Assembly (NCBI GenBank): GCA_002328865.1
Contig: DCWO01000023.1
Location: forward strand, 1-8,979
Source: Dehalococcoidia bacterium UBA2160
GTDB lineage: Bacteria; Chloroflexota; Dehalococcoidia; Lucifugimonadales; UBA1123
Direction: 5' to 3'
Length of the DNA stretch: 8,979 nucleotides
Shown here: piece after piece, positions 6,801 through 8,979 of the stretch
Numbering within the stretch: position 1 is the stretch's first letter
Layout of the letters: every line of letters starts with the position of its first letter
Program-made: the position numbers and the translations under genes
The notes under the pieces: model-generated
Told to the model about the DNA's origin: nothing
Database searches by the model: none
The model's input: the letters and a program-made list of their open reading frames with translations, nothing else

Positions 6801-8978
6801 CTACTGGTCGGACACCTCCACGATCTCGCCGATCATTATCCCCAAGTCGCGCGTGTCCGTGCTGTCGGGCAGCACGTCGGCCGGACGCCAGGTACGGTCG
6901 ACTTCCAGGTCGACGCGGGAGAACTTCTTGTCAGGGTTGGACGGTGTCGGGATGCGGATGCGGCGCCACCGATCGTCGTCGAACGAGATCTCGTTCACCA
7001 CACGCCCATCCAGCGCAATTTCCACAGTCCCTGGGAAATCCACTCCGATCCGGTACACCTGCATGGGGATCTCGATCGCACGTGGCTTCGAAGTCACGAA
7101 GAATCTCACCCGCCGTCCGGTCCATCGGAACGGGGTACTTGCTCCGTCCCTTTCCCAGTTGTAGAAGCCGTAGGAGATAGGAGACCGATCGATGGCATCG
7201 AACTCCTGGCCGATACGCATCGGGACGGAAGCGAACACGCACAGGATCACCAGGACTGTGAAACCAAGCGGCCGGCGGGCCGGTGCGGCCAGACCGGCCC
7301 ACAGCTGGCCGAGAGGGGCGAGCGCCACTCTTCGTTCGTCTGACACGTTCCGAACTTCGTCGTCTTTCAAACCGGTCACGCCGGCGGCCAGGCCAACGAG
7401 CATCCAGAACGGATGGGCCACCTCGGCGAAGAGCAACGGGTGGCCTACGAGACCTGCGAGCAGGAAGGCCGCGAGCCCCGCGAGTACGCCCGCAATCCTC
7501 CAATCGGCCCGATTGGCGCGATGATACTTCCACCCGTTCCAGAACGCCGATCCGATCACCCACAGAAAAGCTGTCAGGCCAATCAGCCCAAGCTCCACTG
7601 CGACCTGCGCGAACTGGTTGTGGGCGTTGGCCCGGGGCGCGAAGAATGTTGTCTGAAGAATCGCGGAGAGCTCCGGTGAAGCGAACCGTTCCGACGAGAG
7701 CAAGTACTGGTCGATGCCGATCCCGAAGAATGGATGTGTCGCCGCCATCCGCAGGGAGGTGTCGTTCATCAGGAAGCGAAAACGGAGTGAGTCCAGGGCT
7801 GTTGAGCTCTGGATCACATACCCATACAGACCCGTCGACAGGACCAGGCCTGTGACGAGCATGACCACAAGGCTGGCTCTTCGCGAACCTGAGAACCCAC
7901 GGCGCGTCACCGCCGTCATTCCGATGAGCGCCACCATTCCAAGGCCGGCAGCGGTAGCGGCGCGCGCATGCGTCAGCAGCAGCGCGACCAGAATCAGCCC
8001 GGCGGCCGATAGCCACCCCGCACGCCACACACGTCGTCCGGCGGCTGAGCAGAGGGCCACGAGACCGGTCAAGAGAAAGTAGGCTCCGGCTGAATTGAGC
8101 TTGCTGAGATGCATGAGGTGGCCCTGGCTGAGGAGGGGCCGAAGCTCTCCCACCGGATCTGCGCTGGCCATCATCGCCATCCCCAGTTGGACAATGCTCA
8201 GGGTGGCCGCTCCCACGGCCCCCGCCACGATCATTCTGATGAGCCGGCGAGCAAGAGTCTGATCCTCACGAACCGCGGCGGTCACACAGAGGAACAGGGC
8301 GAGCCCCTCGAGCATGAGCAGGCTGTTGTGGATGACCCCGAAGCCGCTCAAGTCGCCGGCCCATGGTCTGGCATCGGCAATGACGGCCGTGAAGTAGTCG
8401 CGTGTCAGATGAGTCACGATCTGCAGAATGAACGGCCACGGGTAATCCTTCCAGACCTGCAAGACCGCCACCTGGACCACCAACGAGGCCACCACGACGG
8501 CGCCGAAGAGCAACGCCGGCATGCGCAGCCTGTTGTCCAACCGCGGCGCGCTGTCGCCTCGGCGCAGGCCGTGTAGGAGCCAGCCCGCCAAAAACGCCAG
8601 GACGAGAGCTTCGGTTGCGTTTGCCGGGTAGGCCTCCGGCCAGATGCGCGTCGTGAGAACATGGCCCAGCGGCACTAGGCCGGCGATGATCAACAAGCCG
8701 CTGACGGGGCGGACGAACGCGACGGCTCCGACCAGTCCGACCGTGAGCTTCAGAACAATCGGCACGTGGTTCGCTGTGAGGAACGACTGCAATATGAGCA
8801 CGGTGACACTTGCCGGTGCGAGCATCACAAGCACGGTGCGAGGGTTAGCGGTGCCCCAGGCGAGGAGGTTCCGGGCGAGTTGCTGCGCGGCGGTGGCGGC
8901 GAATCGGACTATGTGCTGCGCGACTGCGCGCGTGAACTGGATGATGGCCAGCGCCGCCCGGGAAGCGAAGACCACCGC
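6801..8978 (-). CDS. O-antigen ligase/polymerase family membrane protein (Wzy_C) with C-terminal extracytoplasmic domain; 5' end at window edge
   Basis: Residues are counted from the GTG at 8975-8973. The frame is still open at the right edge, so this start is unproven. About 13 hydrophobic segments span residues 47 to 587. The Wzy_C-type core covers roughly 320-475: ALLLTHARAATAAG, then SLRMAATHPFFGIGIDQYL (407-425) and RANAHNQFAQVAVELGLIG (448-466). This is the periplasmic loop typical of WaaL and Wzy enzymes, which transfer or polymerise undecaprenyl-diphosphate-linked glycans on the outer face of the inner membrane. After the last helix (about 569-587) come some 135 soluble residues. They include ISYGFYNWE, FRWTGRRVRFFV, VEIALDGRVV, RTWRPAD and DTRDLGIMIGEI, which suggest an extracytoplasmic beta-rich, possibly carbohydrate-binding module; that function is inferred. 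At 724 or more residues it is much longer than ordinary ligases of about 400-450. It converges on the plus-strand run, so it belongs to a separate transcript. Ligase and polymerase cannot be told apart here. Confidence 0.85.
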   Translation of the reverse strand, partial: AVVFASRAALAIIQFTRAVAQHIVRFAATAAQQLARNLLAWGTANPRTVLVMLAPASVTVLILQSFLTANHVPIVLKLTVGLVGAVAFVRPVSGLLIIAGLVPLGHVLTTRIWPEAYPANATEALVLAFLAGWLLHGLRRGDSAPRLDNRLRMPALLFGAVVVASLVVQVAVLQVWKDYPWPFILQIVTHLTRDYFTAVIADARPWAGDLSGFGVIHNSLLMLEGLALFLCVTAAVREDQTLARRLIRMIVAGAVGAATLSIVQLGMAMMASADPVGELRPLLSQGHLMHLSKLNSAGAYFLLTGLVALCSAAGRRVWRAGWLSAAGLILVALLLTHARAATAAGLGMVALIGMTAVTRRGFSGSRRASLVVMLVTGLVLSTGLYGYVIQSSTALDSLRFRFLMNDTSLRMAATHPFFGIGIDQYLLSSERFASPELSAILQTTFFAPRANAHNQFAQVAVELGLIGLTAFLWVIGSAFWNGWKYHRANRADWRIAGVLAGLAAFLLAGLVGHPLLFAEVAHPFWMLVGLAAGVTGLKDDEVRNVSDERRVALAPLGQLWAGLAAPARRPLGFTVLVILCVFASVPMRIGQEFDAIDRSPISYGFYNWERDGASTPFRWTGRRVRFFVTSKPRAIEIPMQVYRIGVDFPGTVEIALDGRVVNEISFDDDRWRRIRIPTPSNPDKKFSRVDLEVDRTWRPADVLPDSTDTRDLGIMIGEIVEVSDQ

Positions 8979-8979
8979 G

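Noticed and set aside
7283..7855. 190-codon plus-strand frame opposite the ligase gene
   Set aside because: Arg/Ser/Pro-rich shadow with no domain or coding signature.
6931..8028. 365-codon minus-strand frame inside the ligase gene
   Set aside because: Arg/Gly/Pro-rich product with no motif, in an alternate frame of the clearly recognised Wzy_C gene.

Overview
The window is a GC-rich bacterial stretch, dense with genes, that encodes part of a surface-polysaccharide (exopolysaccharide, capsule or O-antigen-like) biosynthesis locus. Five protein-coding genes fill almost all of it. Two run off the window edges. No tRNA, rRNA, CRISPR array, insertion sequence or transposase is visible. Gene content and protein style (a YdcF-type DUF218 domain beside an AsnB-like amidotransferase, a GT4 enzyme opening RVIARLNVGGPARHV, and a ligase with a C-terminal soluble domain) recall exopolysaccharide or exosortase-type clusters of Acidobacteriota and other soil and sediment Gram-negatives. 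That taxonomic guess is an inference from style, not a search result.

Layout: (1) 2-1633 (+) is a glycosyltransferase of the GT4 type fused in one open frame to a transmembrane helix and a DUF218 (SanA/ElyC/YdcF) domain; it begins before the window. (2) 1633-3573 (+) is a glutamine-hydrolysing asparagine-synthase-like amidotransferase whose ATG shares a base with the preceding stop. (3) 3595-4779 (+) is a second GT4 glycosyltransferase. (4) A 127-bp gap follows, holding short inverted repeats and a possible 47-codon ORF. (5) 4907-6766 (+) is a polytopic WecA/MraY-type polyprenyl-phosphate sugar-1-phosphate transferase fused to the membrane and Rossmann part of a FlaA1/CapD-type protein that lacks the catalytic SDR half. 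(6) A 34-bp convergent gap with a hairpin separates this from (7) 6801 to the right edge (-), an O-antigen ligase/polymerase (Wzy_C) membrane protein with an extracytoplasmic C-terminal domain.

Proposed joint role (inference): the WecA-like enzyme loads the first sugar phosphate onto the lipid carrier at the inner face of the membrane. The two GT4 enzymes extend the oligosaccharide. The AsnB-like enzyme amidates a sugar carboxylate or supplies an amide. The Wzy_C protein polymerises or ligates the product on the outer face. The DUF218 domain would sit on the outer face and may act in lipid-carrier or envelope homeostasis, as proposed for ElyC. The four plus-strand genes look like one operon (1-nt overlap, then gaps of 21 and 127 nt); the ligase is transcribed towards them.

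The most unusual points are the two domain fusions (GT4-TM-DUF218 and PNPT-FlaA1 N-half) and the composite ligase. No wholly unknown system is evident.
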